From the NCBI RefSeq assembly GCF_008704495.1, contig NZ_CP023699.1, positions 8,618,001-8,682,000 of the forward strand: 64,000 nucleotides of DNA. The letters run 5' to 3'. Positions within the stretch are counted from its first letter, which is position 1, and the number at the start of each line of letters is the position of its first letter. This stretch comes from Streptomyces kanamyceticus (GTDB taxonomy: Bacteria > Actinomycetota > Actinomycetes > Streptomycetales > Streptomycetaceae). The notes under the pieces were generated by a model that was not told where the DNA came from, did no database searches, and saw only the letters and a list, made by a program, of their open reading frames with translations. The position numbers and the translations under genes are program-made. Shown here piece by piece: positions 36,481 through 46,600 of the stretch.

Positions 36481-37782
36481 ATGCGTGAACTCGAAACCGC
36501 ACATGCCGACCTGCGACCACGGCGGGTAGTCGTCGTCGGCCAGGGATACGTCGGCCTCCCTCTCGCAGTCCGCGCCGCCGAGGCCGGACACCTCGTCGTC
36601 GGCTACGACATCGACGCGGACCGCGTCAAGCGGCTCATGATCGGTGAGTCGTACGTCGAGGACATCCCCGAGAGCCGCCTTCGTCCCCTCCTGGCATCGG
36701 GTGCCTACTGCCCGAGTGTGGAGACATCGGACTGCGCCCACTTCGACGTGGCCGTGATCACCGTCCCCACTCCCTTACGGGACGGGACCCCGGACCTGTC
36801 ACATGTCGAGGACGCGGCCCGCCTGCTCGGTCGCCACCTCAGGCGGGGCGCGACGGTCGTCCTGGAATCCACCACGTACCCCGGCACGACGGAGGAACTC
36901 CTCGCGCCGCTCCTGGAGCGGGTCTCCGGTCTGACGGCCGGGGCCGACTTCCACCTGGGCTACAGCCCCGAGCGGATCGACCCGGGGAACCGCACCTGGA
37001 CCCTGGAGAACACCCCCAAGGTCGTCTCGGGCGTGGACACCGCCTCACGGGCCGCAGTGCACCACTTCTACGCCTCCCTCGTGGAGACCGTGGTGCCCGT
37101 CGCCGACTGCCGAGTGGCCGAGCTGACAAAACTGCTGGAGAACACCTTCCGCCACGTGAACATCGCGCTGGTCAACGAACTGGCGGTGCTCTCCCACGAC
37201 TTGGGCATCGACATTTGGGCGGCCATCGATGCCGCGGCGACGAAGCCCTTCGGGTTCATGCCCTTCACTCCAGGCCCGGGTGTCGGCGGTCACTGCCTGC
37301 CCATCGACCCTTCGTACCTTTCGTGGAGAGTGCAGCGAACGCTGGGCCGTACCATCCGGTTCGTCGAGCTTGCGAACGACGTCAACAACCACATGCCGGA
37401 CCATGTGGTCCAGCGAGTGACCGCAGGACTCAACGAGCGCAGAACACCGGTCAACGGCGCACGCATCCTGCTGCTCGGCCTCGCGTACAAAGCCGATACG
37501 GGCGACATCCGGGAATCCCCGGCGAGACGGGTCGCGGAACTGCTCATAAGCATGGGCGCGGACGTAAAGGCGGCGGACCCGCACGTGCCCGCCTATCAAC
37601 ACCCGTTCGGATTCACAGCGGTCCAGCGTGTCGAGGTAACCCCCGAGTGCCTCAAGTCATCCGACGCGGTGATCCTTCTGGCCGATCACGACGCCTTCGA
37701 CTACTCCGCGATCACCGCCCACGCCCCGTACGTCCTGGACTGTCGCCGTCGGCTCACCGGAGCCAACACCGAATCGCTCTGA
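36481..37782 (+). CDS. Nucleotide-sugar dehydrogenase (UDP-glucose/UDP-ManNAc dehydrogenase family), TTA codon
   Basis: 433 residues. It oxidises a UDP-sugar C6 alcohol to the acid in two NAD-dependent steps. The N-terminal Rossmann motif is VVVGQGYVGLPLA and the catalytic cysteine is C272 in GPGVGGHCLPIDP. The C-terminal domain has LLGLAYKADTGDIRESP. ATG 36481 follows GGAAAGG. Codon 99 (36775-36777) is TTA, so bldA control is likely. The epimerase starts 37 bases after its stop. Together they could make an uronic-acid type donor for the MurG-like glycosyltransferase upstream. Confidence 0.9.
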   Translation: MRELETAHADLRPRRVVVVGQGYVGLPLAVRAAEAGHLVVGYDIDADRVKRLMIGESYVEDIPESRLRPLLASGAYCPSVETSDCAHFDVAVITVPTPLRDGTPDLSHVEDAARLLGRHLRRGATVVLESTTYPGTTEELLAPLLERVSGLTAGADFHLGYSPERIDPGNRTWTLENTPKVVSGVDTASRAAVHHFYASLVETVVPVADCRVAELTKLLENTFRHVNIALVNELAVLSHDLGIDIWAAIDAAATKPFGFMPFTPGPGVGGHCLPIDPSYLSWRVQRTLGRTIRFVELANDVNNHMPDHVVQRVTAGLNERRTPVNGARILLLGLAYKADTGDIRESPARRVAELLISMGADVKAADPHVPAYQHPFGFTAVQRVEVTPECLKSSDAVILLADHDAFDYSAITAHAPYVLDCRRRLTGANTESL

Positions 37783-37819
37783 TCCCCCGATTCCCCCGAA
37801 CTCCGTGAAGGAGACGTAC

Positions 37820-38752
37820 ATGAAGATCGTCATCACTGGCGGCGCCGGCTTCATCGGCAGCAACCTTGCCCGCTCGCTGACCCGGCACTCCGAGGTTGCC
37901 GAAGTCCGCATCATCGACAACCTGTCCACGGGCTACAAGGACAACCTGACCAACCTCTCCGTCCGCTTCTTCGAAGGCGACGTCCAGGACCCCGACCTTC
38001 TCGACGAGGCCTTCCAGGGCGCCGACGCGGCCGTCCACCTCGCCGCTCTGCCCTCAGTCCCTCGCTCGCTCAAGGACCCACTCTCCACCCATCATGCGAA
38101 CGCCACCGGCACCCTCCACGTACTCGAAGCCGCCCGGCGTGCCGGCGACCTTCACGTGATCGCCGCCTCGTCGTCCTCGGTTTACGGGGCAACCCCCAAC
38201 CTGCCCAAGCACGAGGGCCTCCCGACCGCCCCACTGAGCCCGTACGCCGCCAGCAAGCTCACAACGGAGGCCTACTTAGGCGCCTACCAGCACAGCTTCG
38301 GCTTGCCCGTTCTGCCCTTCCGTCTCTTCAACGTCTACGGGCCCGGCCAGCGTGCGGACCATCCGTACGCCGCCGTCATCCCGAAGTGGATCAGCGCCGC
38401 ACTCGCGGGCCGACCCATCCCACTGCATGGCGACGGCACCCAGACCCGTGACTTCACGTACGTCGGCACGGTCTGCGACATCCTCACTGAGGCCGTTCTT
38501 CGGCGGGTGACTGCCTTCAGACCGATGAACCTCGCCTTCGGTGCCCGGGTCTCGCTCCTTGAGCTGCTCTCCGAGATTGAGACTGCGCTCGGTGTCAGAA
38601 CAGTCACCGAGCGGCTGGCGCCTCGTGCTGGCGATGTCGTGCATTCCCAGGCGAGTTCTGTGCGTCTCCGTACTGCCTTTCCCGAAGTTGGATGTGTGTC
38701 GCTTCGAGAGGGTGTCCAGAGGGCTGCGGACTGGTTATGCGAGTTGGGGTGA
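37820..38752 (+). CDS. NAD-dependent nucleotide-sugar epimerase/dehydratase, TTA codon
   Basis: 310 residues of the extended short-chain dehydrogenase family. The NAD-binding motif is GGAGFIGS (7-14), followed by the catalytic Ser region SSSSVYG and the YAASK motif (SPYAASKL). The family includes UDP-glucose 4-epimerases and UDP-glucuronate epimerases. The ATG at 37820 is preferred because GAAGGAG lies just upstream. Codon 153 (38276-38278) is TTA, the third TTA-bearing gene in this cluster. It is expressed with the dehydrogenase and is the last clear gene of the cluster. Confidence 0.9.
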   Translation: MKIVITGGAGFIGSNLARSLTRHSEVAEVRIIDNLSTGYKDNLTNLSVRFFEGDVQDPDLLDEAFQGADAAVHLAALPSVPRSLKDPLSTHHANATGTLHVLEAARRAGDLHVIAASSSSVYGATPNLPKHEGLPTAPLSPYAASKLTTEAYLGAYQHSFGLPVLPFRLFNVYGPGQRADHPYAAVIPKWISAALAGRPIPLHGDGTQTRDFTYVGTVCDILTEAVLRRVTAFRPMNLAFGARVSLLELLSEIETALGVRTVTERLAPRAGDVVHSQASSVRLRTAFPEVGCVSLREGVQRAADWLCELG

Positions 38753-38758
38753 GGCGTG

Positions 38759-39118
38759 ATGTCCACGTCCGGGGCAGCGGTGACGCCCGGCCCCGGGCAG
38801 AGAGGGCACCCGCACCACAGTGTGGTGGTGCGAGATGAGGATCCGGATGGATCGGCAGACGCGGTATGTCTGTGGGGCACCGTCCAGGAGCTGATCTGCA
38901 AGGTGTACGTCGACAGACAGTCGCTTACTGAGACTGAAATCATGGTGTCCGGTGGCTTGACCGTGTCGCCTTCTGCGAGCAGGCCGGTGGGCGGGAGGCA
39001 TCCGTCGATGAGTAAGGGCGTTGGTTGGCGAGGGAGTCGACGTGAAGGCGGAGCGGCTACCCGCAAATATGCAGCCTTATTAGAGAATTCCAATCGATCC
39101 CGAACGTTATCAAGTTGA
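38759..39118 (+). CDS. Doubtful small open frame after the epimerase gene
   Basis: An open frame of ~119 codons starting 6 bases after the epimerase stop (MSTSGAAVTPGPG). It includes HHSVVVRDEDPDGSADAVCLW and no recognisable domain. Opposite-strand frames of similar length cover the same bases and codon bias does not favour either clearly. It may be a decayed or lineage-specific gene. The rest of the 38753-39282 gap holds only an operator-like repeat. Confidence 0.25.
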   Translation: MSTSGAAVTPGPGQRGHPHHSVVVRDEDPDGSADAVCLWGTVQELICKVYVDRQSLTETEIMVSGGLTVSPSASRPVGGRHPSMSKGVGWRGSRREGGAATRKYAALLENSNRSRTLSS

Positions 39119-39234
39119 TGCGGCATCAGATGCAACCGTGTCTGAAGTCACAACTGCAGCGTGTGTTTTGTGCCGCATGCCCTAAGTGGTCCTCCTGGTC
39201 CTCCACTTGGCAGCTACATACAGTCCCCACTTGG

Positions 39235-39251
39235 TTCCCTCATTAAGGGAA
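39235..39251. promoter_or_regulatory. Operator-like inverted repeat before the LamG gene
   Basis: TTCCCT (39235-39240) and AGGGAA (39246-39251) are complementary arms around CATTA, 32 bases before the LamG start. Just upstream, AAGTGG (39184-39189) and CCACTT (39203-39208) form a second inverted pair enclosing a 9-base direct repeat GGTCCTCC(T/A). The 10-mer CATTAAGGGA here also occurs on the minus strand upstream of the esxA-like gene. Confidence 0.3.
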
Positions 39252-39282
39252 TCTTCATCTTCGTGATGGGCCAGGGTGGGAT

Positions 39283-42200
39283 ATGTGGTGGCGCCAGCGT
39301 TCGCGCGGCGGGGTCGGGGTTGCGGCAGGGCTGGTGAGTGTGGCGCTCGTGGGAGGACTTGTCTCCGCAGCGACCGCAACGGCTGGTTCACCGACGACGC
39401 CATCGTCGGTGAAGTCTGCGGACGGGGGGTCCCCCGTTGAAAAGGCAAGTGCCGAGGCGGCATTGGCGGAAGCCAAGCGCACGGGTGATCCGGTCGAGGT
39501 GACGTCGCTGCGCAGCGAGAGCAGCGACACCTACGCCACGGCGGACGGAAATCTAGAGGCGCGGGAATACCTGCGTCCGGTGCGGACCCGGGTGGGTGAC
39601 CAGTGGAAGCCGGTCGACACCGATCTGGTGAAGTCCGCCGATGGAGCAGTTATGCCGAAGGCGGCCACAGTAGGTCTTGAGTTCTCCGGTGGCGGTGACG
39701 AGCCGCTGGTGCGCATGACGAAGGCGGGCCGGAAGCTGGCGTTGTCCTGGCCCAGCAAGCTGCCCGCTCCGCAATTGGACGGCGCGACCGCAACCTATGC
39801 CGACGTACTTCCGGACGTCGATCTGCGGATGGGGGCCCAGGAGGACGGCTTTACGCAGCTGCTTGTGGTCAAGTCGGCCAAGGCTGCTGAGAGTTCGGAG
39901 TTGTCCGAGCTGCGGCTCAAGCTGGCGGCTGACGGCATGGATGTGAAGGAGACGGCGCAGGGCGAGCTCCAGGCGGTCGACAAGGGTGCTCGGGGCGCGG
40001 TGTTCGAGGCGCCGAAGCCGATGATGTGGGACTCCAGCACGGGCGCCAACGGGGCGCCGAGTGTGGAGTCTGCGCAGGGCCGTGCCGCCGCGGCCGTCGG
40101 GAAGGGCGCCTCGCTGACCGGGGATGAGCCTGCGGCGGGCGAGTCCGGCAAGCTGGCGCCCGTCGAGGTGGACGTTCCTGACGGCGGGAAAGAGCTGGTG
40201 CTGACGCCGGACGCGGATGTACTGAAGGGCAAGGACACTACGTATCCGGTCTTCATTGATCCGCAGTGGTATTCGCCGCGAGCGTCGGCGTGGACGATGG
40301 CGTCGAAGCACTGGGCGGGCTCGCCGCAGTGGAAGTTCAATGGCGACCGTGACGCGGGCATGGGCTACTGCAACTGGGACTATTGCCAGCCGCACGACAC
40401 CAAGCGGCTCTTCTACCGCATCCCGGTCTCAAAATTCGCGGGCAAGTCGATCCTGTCGGCCGAGTTCGTGGTCCGTAACACCTGGTCCGCATCCTGCTCG
40501 GCTCGCACGGTGGAGCTGTGGCAGACCAAGGACATCTCGTCGTCCACGACATGGAACTCGCAGAACGCCTCCGGATTCTGGACCAAGAAGCTGAAGTCGG
40601 AGTCGTTCGCCCATGGCTACTCGGGCTGCGCAGCGAAGGACGCCGAGTTCTCGGTGAAGTCGGCTGTGCAGGATGCAGCGGACAGCCGGGACAAGACGAT
40701 GACCTTCGGGCTCCAGGCTGCCAGCGAGACTGACCGCGATGCCTGGAAGCGGTTCTCTGACAAGGCATTTTTGCGGGTGAAGTACAATCGTGCGCCCGCG
40801 CAGCTCAAGAGCTCGCAGCTGAAGATGCAGTTCGGCGGCACGTGCAAGGCCTCGGGTAACGCTGCGAGGGTCAGCACGATGGGGGCTATTTACGCCAATG
40901 ACGTGAAGGACCCGGACGGCGACAGTGTGTCGGTCCAGTTCCAGGCCAAGTGGGACGGCGGCAGTTGGAAGCCGGAGCGTTCCTCTGCGAAGAAGTCCGG
41001 CTCCAGCTTTGCGATCAGCCTGCCAGCGTCGAAGATTCCGGTGAACAAGCTGGTCAACTGGTATGCGCGTGTCTACGACGGCGCGCAGTACTCGCCATGG
41101 TCGTACGCCGGGAATCCGGAGGCCTGCTACTTCATCTACGACACCAAAGTGCCCAAAGCGCCCTCAATTGCTTCAGGTGAGTACCCGGCATCGGACCCCG
41201 AGAATCCGAGTGATCCCTGGTACGACGGAGTAGGCAAGTACGGGTCATTCGAGCTGAAGGCCGCCGACAAGGACGTGACGTCGTACTGGTACGGCATCAA
41301 CAACGACCCCACCTCGAAGAACAAGATCACTACAACTGGTGGTGCGGCGAAGATCGCCAAGGTGCTGCCATCGCAGCCAGGCCTGAACTTCATCACGGTC
41401 AGGGCCTTTGACTCAGCAGGCAACCCGAGTGAGATCCGCACCTACCAGTACCGGGTCAAAGCGGGGCAGCCGGAGCGGGCGACCTGGCAGCTGGATGAGG
41501 GCGAGGGTGCGAGTGAGGCCAAGGGATCGACGCCGTCTCGCACCGCACAGCTGCACGGCGGCGCTACGCCGGGCGTGGCCGGTGTGAAGGATACGGCTGT
41601 GGTGTTCAACGGCACGGACGGCTACGCCTCGACCGACATACCGGTGGTCAATACCAGTGGCGGGTTCGCCGTCTCAGCGTGGGTGAAGCTGTCGAAGGTG
41701 CCTGAGGGCGCGGCGGTCATCGCCACCCAGCCGGGCAACCACAGCCCGGGTTTCGAGCTGTACTACTCCAAGACGTACGACCGCTGGGCGTTCAATCAGT
41801 ACAAGTCCGATACCGCGGACGCCGGGATCGCCCGCGCGATGGCGGACAAGCCCGGCGGCGTGGTCGCCGACAAGTGGACGCACCTGATCGGCTCCTACGA
41901 CTCGGCGCGCGACGTGCTGGAGCTGTTCGTCGACGGCAAGCTGGTCGGCCAGACCGCTTACGACAGCCCGTGGGAGGCTCGTCGCGGTCTGCAGCTTGGG
42001 GCCGCCTCGTACAGCGGTGCCCCCGCGGCCTTCTTCCCGGGCGCGGTCGACGCGGTGCAGCTGTTCGACAAGCCGCTGGCCCAGGACGAGGTCGACAAGT
42101 TGCACGCGCAGCAGACGATCGGCGACCCGGGCCGTCCCGCGCTGGCAGTCTTCGACCTGGACGAGCCGGCGGATGCCACTGAGATCGGTGGACACGGTGG

Positions 42201-43557
42201 GGTGCTGCCTGCCAAGTACCACGGCGGCGTCACCACCGGCATCCCCGGCATCGCGGGCAAGGCCACCACGTTCAACGGCACCGACGGCTACGCGAAGATC
42301 GGCCAGACCAGCGGTCCGCACCTGAACACTTCACGCAGCTTCACCGTCTCTGCCTGGGCCAAGCTGGACAAGAAGCCAGACGGCGCGGCGATCATCACCG
42401 CGCAGGCGGGCAAAGAGCGCCCCGGCTTCGAGCTGTACTACTCCTCCACCTATAACCGGTGGGCGGTCAACCAGTACTCTGCTGACGCGGCGGACGCTAC
42501 CCCGATCCGTGCCATGCAACCGGACGGCGCCAGCGCCTATGTGGGGGAGTGGGCGCAGCTGGTGGGTGTGCACGACACGGTCGCCAACACCCTGACGCTG
42601 TACGTCAACGGGGCCAAGGCTGGATCGGTTCCGCTGGCCGGGGCGTTCTACGCGGACCAGTCCATGTACCTGGGCGCGGGCAGCTACAGCGGCCAGGTGA
42701 AGAACCACTTCCCGGGCAGCATTGACGACGTGCGTCTCCTTGACCGGCCGGTGTCGGCCGAGGAAGTCCAGCAGATGTTCAAGCAGCGTCCGCTGGTCAA
42801 GGGCCGCTGGAACTTCGAGGAGAGCAGCGTGAGCAGCCCGGCCACTACGCCGGACTCCTCGTCCGAGAAGCGCCCGATGAGCCTGCACGGTGGTGCGCGG
42901 CTCGGCGAGGGCATGATCGACCTGCAGGGGCTGGAACTGAACGGCACCGATGCGTACGCGGCCACTTCCGCGATGCCCGTCGACACCAGCGGCAGCTTCA
43001 CCGTCGCGGCCTGGGCTCGGGCCGCGGCGACACCGGATCATGACGTGGCCTTGGTCAGTGGAGAGGGCAGTAGCCGCAGTGCCTTCGAGGTCCGCTTCGT
43101 CCCGGATGCCAAGGACCCAGAAGGACTTGGTCGTTGGGAGCTCACTCTGCCAGCCAAGGATGGTACGGACGCCGTAGTTACCCAGGTGGGCAGCACTGAG
43201 TTCGATGATGCCCGCGTGTGGAACCACCTCACAGTGGTCTACGACGGCTTCGCCAAGGAAGCCCGCCTCTACGTCAACGGGATCCTGCAGGAAGTCGCGT
43301 GCGGGGACGCGGACGGCAACGGGGACGCGGACGACGCCGCTTGCCAGGACCTGATCGCCTGGGCCGACAACGCCCTGACCTTCAAGGCCACCAAGTCCCT
43401 GCAGGTCGGCAGGGCCAAGGGCGATGCCGCGGGTTCGTACTTCGCCGGTTCCGTGGACGACGTGTGGACCTTCCAAGGCGCCCTGAACGACAGCCAGGTC
43501 AGCGAGCTGGCCGGTTCCTTGTTCGGCCTTCCCACCGACGTACCCGCCGGCAGCTGA
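39283..43557 (+). CDS. Large secreted LamG/DNRLRE-domain protein paired with the Rhs toxin
   Basis: 1424 residues. An N-terminal signal peptide (GVAAGLVSVALVGGLVSAAT) is followed by ~300 residues of the type found ahead of Streptomyces Rhs genes, then a DNRLRE-like region with WQTKDISSSTTWNSQ. The C-terminal half has three LamG-like jellyroll repeats starting near residues 728 (RATWQLDEGEG), 948 (LAVFDLDEP) and 1170 (GRWNFEE). Each carries the recurring FNGTDGYA/LNGTDAYA and GSFTV-x-AWA signatures, which suggests carbohydrate or surface binding outside the cell. Such proteins are usually encoded just before Rhs toxins and may help their display. The frame is intact. A GGGTGGGA element precedes the ATG. 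Confidence 0.85.
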   Translation: MWWRQRSRGGVGVAAGLVSVALVGGLVSAATATAGSPTTPSSVKSADGGSPVEKASAEAALAEAKRTGDPVEVTSLRSESSDTYATADGNLEAREYLRPVRTRVGDQWKPVDTDLVKSADGAVMPKAATVGLEFSGGGDEPLVRMTKAGRKLALSWPSKLPAPQLDGATATYADVLPDVDLRMGAQEDGFTQLLVVKSAKAAESSELSELRLKLAADGMDVKETAQGELQAVDKGARGAVFEAPKPMMWDSSTGANGAPSVESAQGRAAAAVGKGASLTGDEPAAGESGKLAPVEVDVPDGGKELVLTPDADVLKGKDTTYPVFIDPQWYSPRASAWTMASKHWAGSPQWKFNGDRDAGMGYCNWDYCQPHDTKRLFYRIPVSKFAGKSILSAEFVVRNTWSASCSARTVELWQTKDISSSTTWNSQNASGFWTKKLKSESFAHGYSGCAAKDAEFSVKSAVQDAADSRDKTMTFGLQAASETDRDAWKRFSDKAFLRVKYNRAPAQLKSSQLKMQFGGTCKASGNAARVSTMGAIYANDVKDPDGDSVSVQFQAKWDGGSWKPERSSAKKSGSSFAISLPASKIPVNKLVNWYARVYDGAQYSPWSYAGNPEACYFIYDTKVPKAPSIASGEYPASDPENPSDPWYDGVGKYGSFELKAADKDVTSYWYGINNDPTSKNKITTTGGAAKIAKVLPSQPGLNFITVRAFDSAGNPSEIRTYQYRVKAGQPERATWQLDEGEGASEAKGSTPSRTAQLHGGATPGVAGVKDTAVVFNGTDGYASTDIPVVNTSGGFAVSAWVKLSKVPEGAAVIATQPGNHSPGFELYYSKTYDRWAFNQYKSDTADAGIARAMADKPGGVVADKWTHLIGSYDSARDVLELFVDGKLVGQTAYDSPWEARRGLQLGAASYSGAPAAFFPGAVDAVQLFDKPLAQDEVDKLHAQQTIGDPGRPALAVFDLDEPADATEIGGHGGVLPAKYHGGVTTGIPGIAGKATTFNGTDGYAKIGQTSGPHLNTSRSFTVSAWAKLDKKPDGAAIITAQAGKERPGFELYYSSTYNRWAVNQYSADAADATPIRAMQPDGASAYVGEWAQLVGVHDTVANTLTLYVNGAKAGSVPLAGAFYADQSMYLGAGSYSGQVKNHFPGSIDDVRLLDRPVSAEEVQQMFKQRPLVKGRWNFEESSVSSPATTPDSSSEKRPMSLHGGARLGEGMIDLQGLELNGTDAYAATSAMPVDTSGSFTVAAWARAAATPDHDVALVSGEGSSRSAFEVRFVPDAKDPEGLGRWELTLPAKDGTDAVVTQVGSTEFDDARVWNHLTVVYDGFAKEARLYVNGILQEVACGDADGNGDADDAACQDLIAWADNALTFKATKSLQVGRAKGDAAGSYFAGSVDDVWTFQGALNDSQVSELAGSLFGLPTDVPAGS

Positions 43558-43564
43558 CCCGGCC

Positions 43565-43605
43565 CCCGGGTGCGCGTCCGAGTTCCGCTCGGTCGCGCAC
43601 CCGGG
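43565..43605 (+). terminator. Strong hairpin between the LamG and Rhs genes
   Basis: CCCGGGTGCGCG (43565-43576) pairs perfectly with CGCGCACCCGGG (43594-43605). The loop has a further CCGAG/CTCGG pairing (43578-43582 with 43588-43592), giving a long stem 8 bases after the LamG stop. No U-run follows, so it may attenuate rather than stop transcription into the Rhs gene 132 bases downstream. Confidence 0.6.
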
Positions 43606-43689
43606 CTTACCCACACCTCTTGCTCTTCAAAGTTTCGCGCCGGTCCGCCTTGACGGACCAGGCGCCTGGCAGCGACGGATGCGACACGT

Positions 43690-46600
43690 ATGAGACCCAA
43701 GTTCCAACGGCGTTCTGGCCCCACATTCCGGCGGCGCATGTCCCTGGCTCTGTCCGCGGTCCTGGTCGGCACGCTGCTGCAGGCCGCAGCAGCGCCGACC
43801 GCCGTAGCCGAAGGCAGTAACCTACCCGGCCTCCCGAAGTCCGAAAGGCCGGTAGCGGGCAAGAACGACCCCAAGGCCGAGCCACGCATTCTCTCCAAAG
43901 GCCCCAGGACACCCAGCCGGACTCCCAAGAAGTCCTGGCCCAAGGGCGGCACGGCCGACGTCATCCTGCCTGACTCCTCCGCTAAGGGGGCCGACAAGTT
44001 CCTCGCAGCCAAGGGGCAGCCCATCGGTGTCGCTTTGGCACGGACCGCCCGCGGCAAGAAGGCCGAGGGCACGGCGCCGCACCGTATCGAGACCCGAGTC
44101 CTGGATCGCACGCGGGCCGAACGCGCGGGGGTACAGGGCTTGTTGTTCGCCCTGACTCCGACGGAAGCGCCCCAGACCGAGCCCAAGTCGATGAGCCGTA
44201 CGGCCAGGGCGGCCGACGCCGCGGTGGCGGTCACAGTCGACTACACGGACTTCGCCGAAGCCTTCGGCGGCGGTTACGCATCGCGCCTGCGGCTGGTCGA
44301 GCTCCCCGCCTGCGCGGTCACCACGCCGACGAAGGACACCTGCCGAACCGGCAAGCCCGTCGCGGCCGAGAACAACACCGAGAAGCGCACCTTGACCGCT
44401 GACTCGGTGCACCTGAAGTCCGGTGGCGCGACGGTGCTAGCGGCCGCCGCGGACACCGAAGGAATCAAGGGCGACTACAAGGCCACCGCGCTGTCGGCCT
44501 CGTCAGCCTGGAGCACGGACCTGAACACCGGCGACTTCTCCTGGTCGTACGAGATGCCGGTACCTGAGGTGCCCGGGTCGCTGAGTCCGAGTGTGGGGCT
44601 GTCTTACTCCTCGGGCTCCATCGACGGTCGTACTGGCGGTACGAACAACCAGGGCTCGTGGGTCGGCGACGGTTTCGATCTGTGGCCCGGTTCCATCGAG
44701 CGGCGTTACAAGTCCTGCGCTGATGACGGTGAGAAGAACTCCGACGGCAGCAAGCCCGGCGACCAGTGCTGGGCGTACGACAACGCCACTCTGACGTTCA
44801 ATGGCAAGGGCGGTGAACTCGTCTCTGCGGGCAATGACGAGTTCAAGCTGAAGAGCGACGACGGCACCAAGATCAAGCGGCTGAGGTCGACCGACCGCGG
44901 CAACGGTGACAACGACGGGGAGTATTGGCGCGTCACCACGCCAGATGGCACGCGCTACTACTTCGGCTACAACCGCCTGCCCGGCTGGGCGGAAGGCAAG
45001 GACGCCACCAACTCCACCTGGACGACGCCGGTCTTCGGTAACAACAGCGGAGAGGAGTGCCACAAGGACACCTTCGCGGCATCCTGGTGCCAGCAGGCCT
45101 GGCGATGGAATCTTGACTACGTCGTCGATCCGCACGGCAACGCCATCTCGTACCACTACGCCAAGGAGAGCAACTCCTATGGCCGCAATCTGAAGGCGGA
45201 GGACGACACTCCCTACACCCGGGGCGGTTACCTCAAGCGGATCGACTACGGCCTGAAGTCCTCCAGCATGTTCAGCAAGCCGCAGGCCCAGGTTGTCTTC
45301 GACAACGCTGAACGCTGCCTCCCGAAGGATGGGGTGACCTGTGCTGCCGACTCCATCGATGACAAGTCGTTCTACTGGTACGACACGCCGTGGGATCTGA
45401 ACTGCAAGGCTGGCACCAAGTGTGACGAGGGCCGCCTGGGCCCGTCCTTCTGGACCCGCAAGCGCCTGACGGACGTCACCACGAAGGTCCTCAAGGCCGA
45501 TGGCACCTATGCCGAGGTCGACTCCTGGAAGCTGGCCCACCGCTGGGCATGGCCGACACCGATTATCAGCTACTGCTCGACAGCATTCAGCACACCGGTC
45601 ACTCCGCCTCACCGGCCGTCACGCTACCGAAGACCACCTTCGCGTACACCCAGCACGCCAACCGGCTCGACAAGATCGGGGACGGCTACGCGCCCTTCAT
45701 CAAGGCACGCCTCTCGGATGTCGCGGACGAGTACGGCGGCCAGGTCACGGCCAACTACTCGGATCCCGTCTGTGACTTCGACAAGCTGCCGACCCCGCAG
45801 TCGAACACCACCCGCTGCTTCCCGCAGTACATCGGAGGCGACAGCACCACCGACCCCGAACGGCACTGGTTCAACAAGTACGTCACCACCTCCGTCACCT
45901 CCTCCGACCGCACGGGCGGGGCACCCGACCAGGTCACCAAGTACGAGTACCTGGGAGATGCGGCGTGGCACTTCGACGATGACGACGGCCTGACCAAGGA
46001 GAAGCACAAGACCTGGTCCCAGTGGCGCGGCTATGGCCACGTCCGGGTCAAGACCGGAGGCGAAGGCGGAGCCGACGCTATGAAGTCGCAGGAGGAGCGC
46101 TACTTCCTGCGCGGCATGGACGGCGACCGCAAGGACAGTTCGGGCGGTACCAAGTCCGTCAGCGTCCCCCTCGGTGAGGGCGAAGGAGACGCGATCACCG
46201 ACCATGAGTCGGCCGCGGGCTTCGAGTACAAGGCGGTCGCCTTCGACAAGCCCGGCGGCAAGGTCCTGACCAAGTCGGTGAACCGGCCCTGGCGTCACGA
46301 GACGGCCAAGAAGGAACGCAGCTGGGGGACCGTCACCGCGAACCTCACTGGTACTGGCAGTACCAAGGAGTGGACCTCGCTCGACAACGGCGTCGGCAGC
46401 AAATGGCGCACCACCTCCAGCACCACCACGCTCGACACCGTGGCCGGGCGGGCCACCCAGGTCGACGACCGAGGCGATGGCTCGACCGCCGATGACAACC
46501 AGTGCACCCGCACCACCTTCGCCACCAACACCGCCGACAACATCCTCAACATGCCCTCCCGGGTGGAGACCGTCGCCAAGGCCTGCGACACGGCCGTAGA

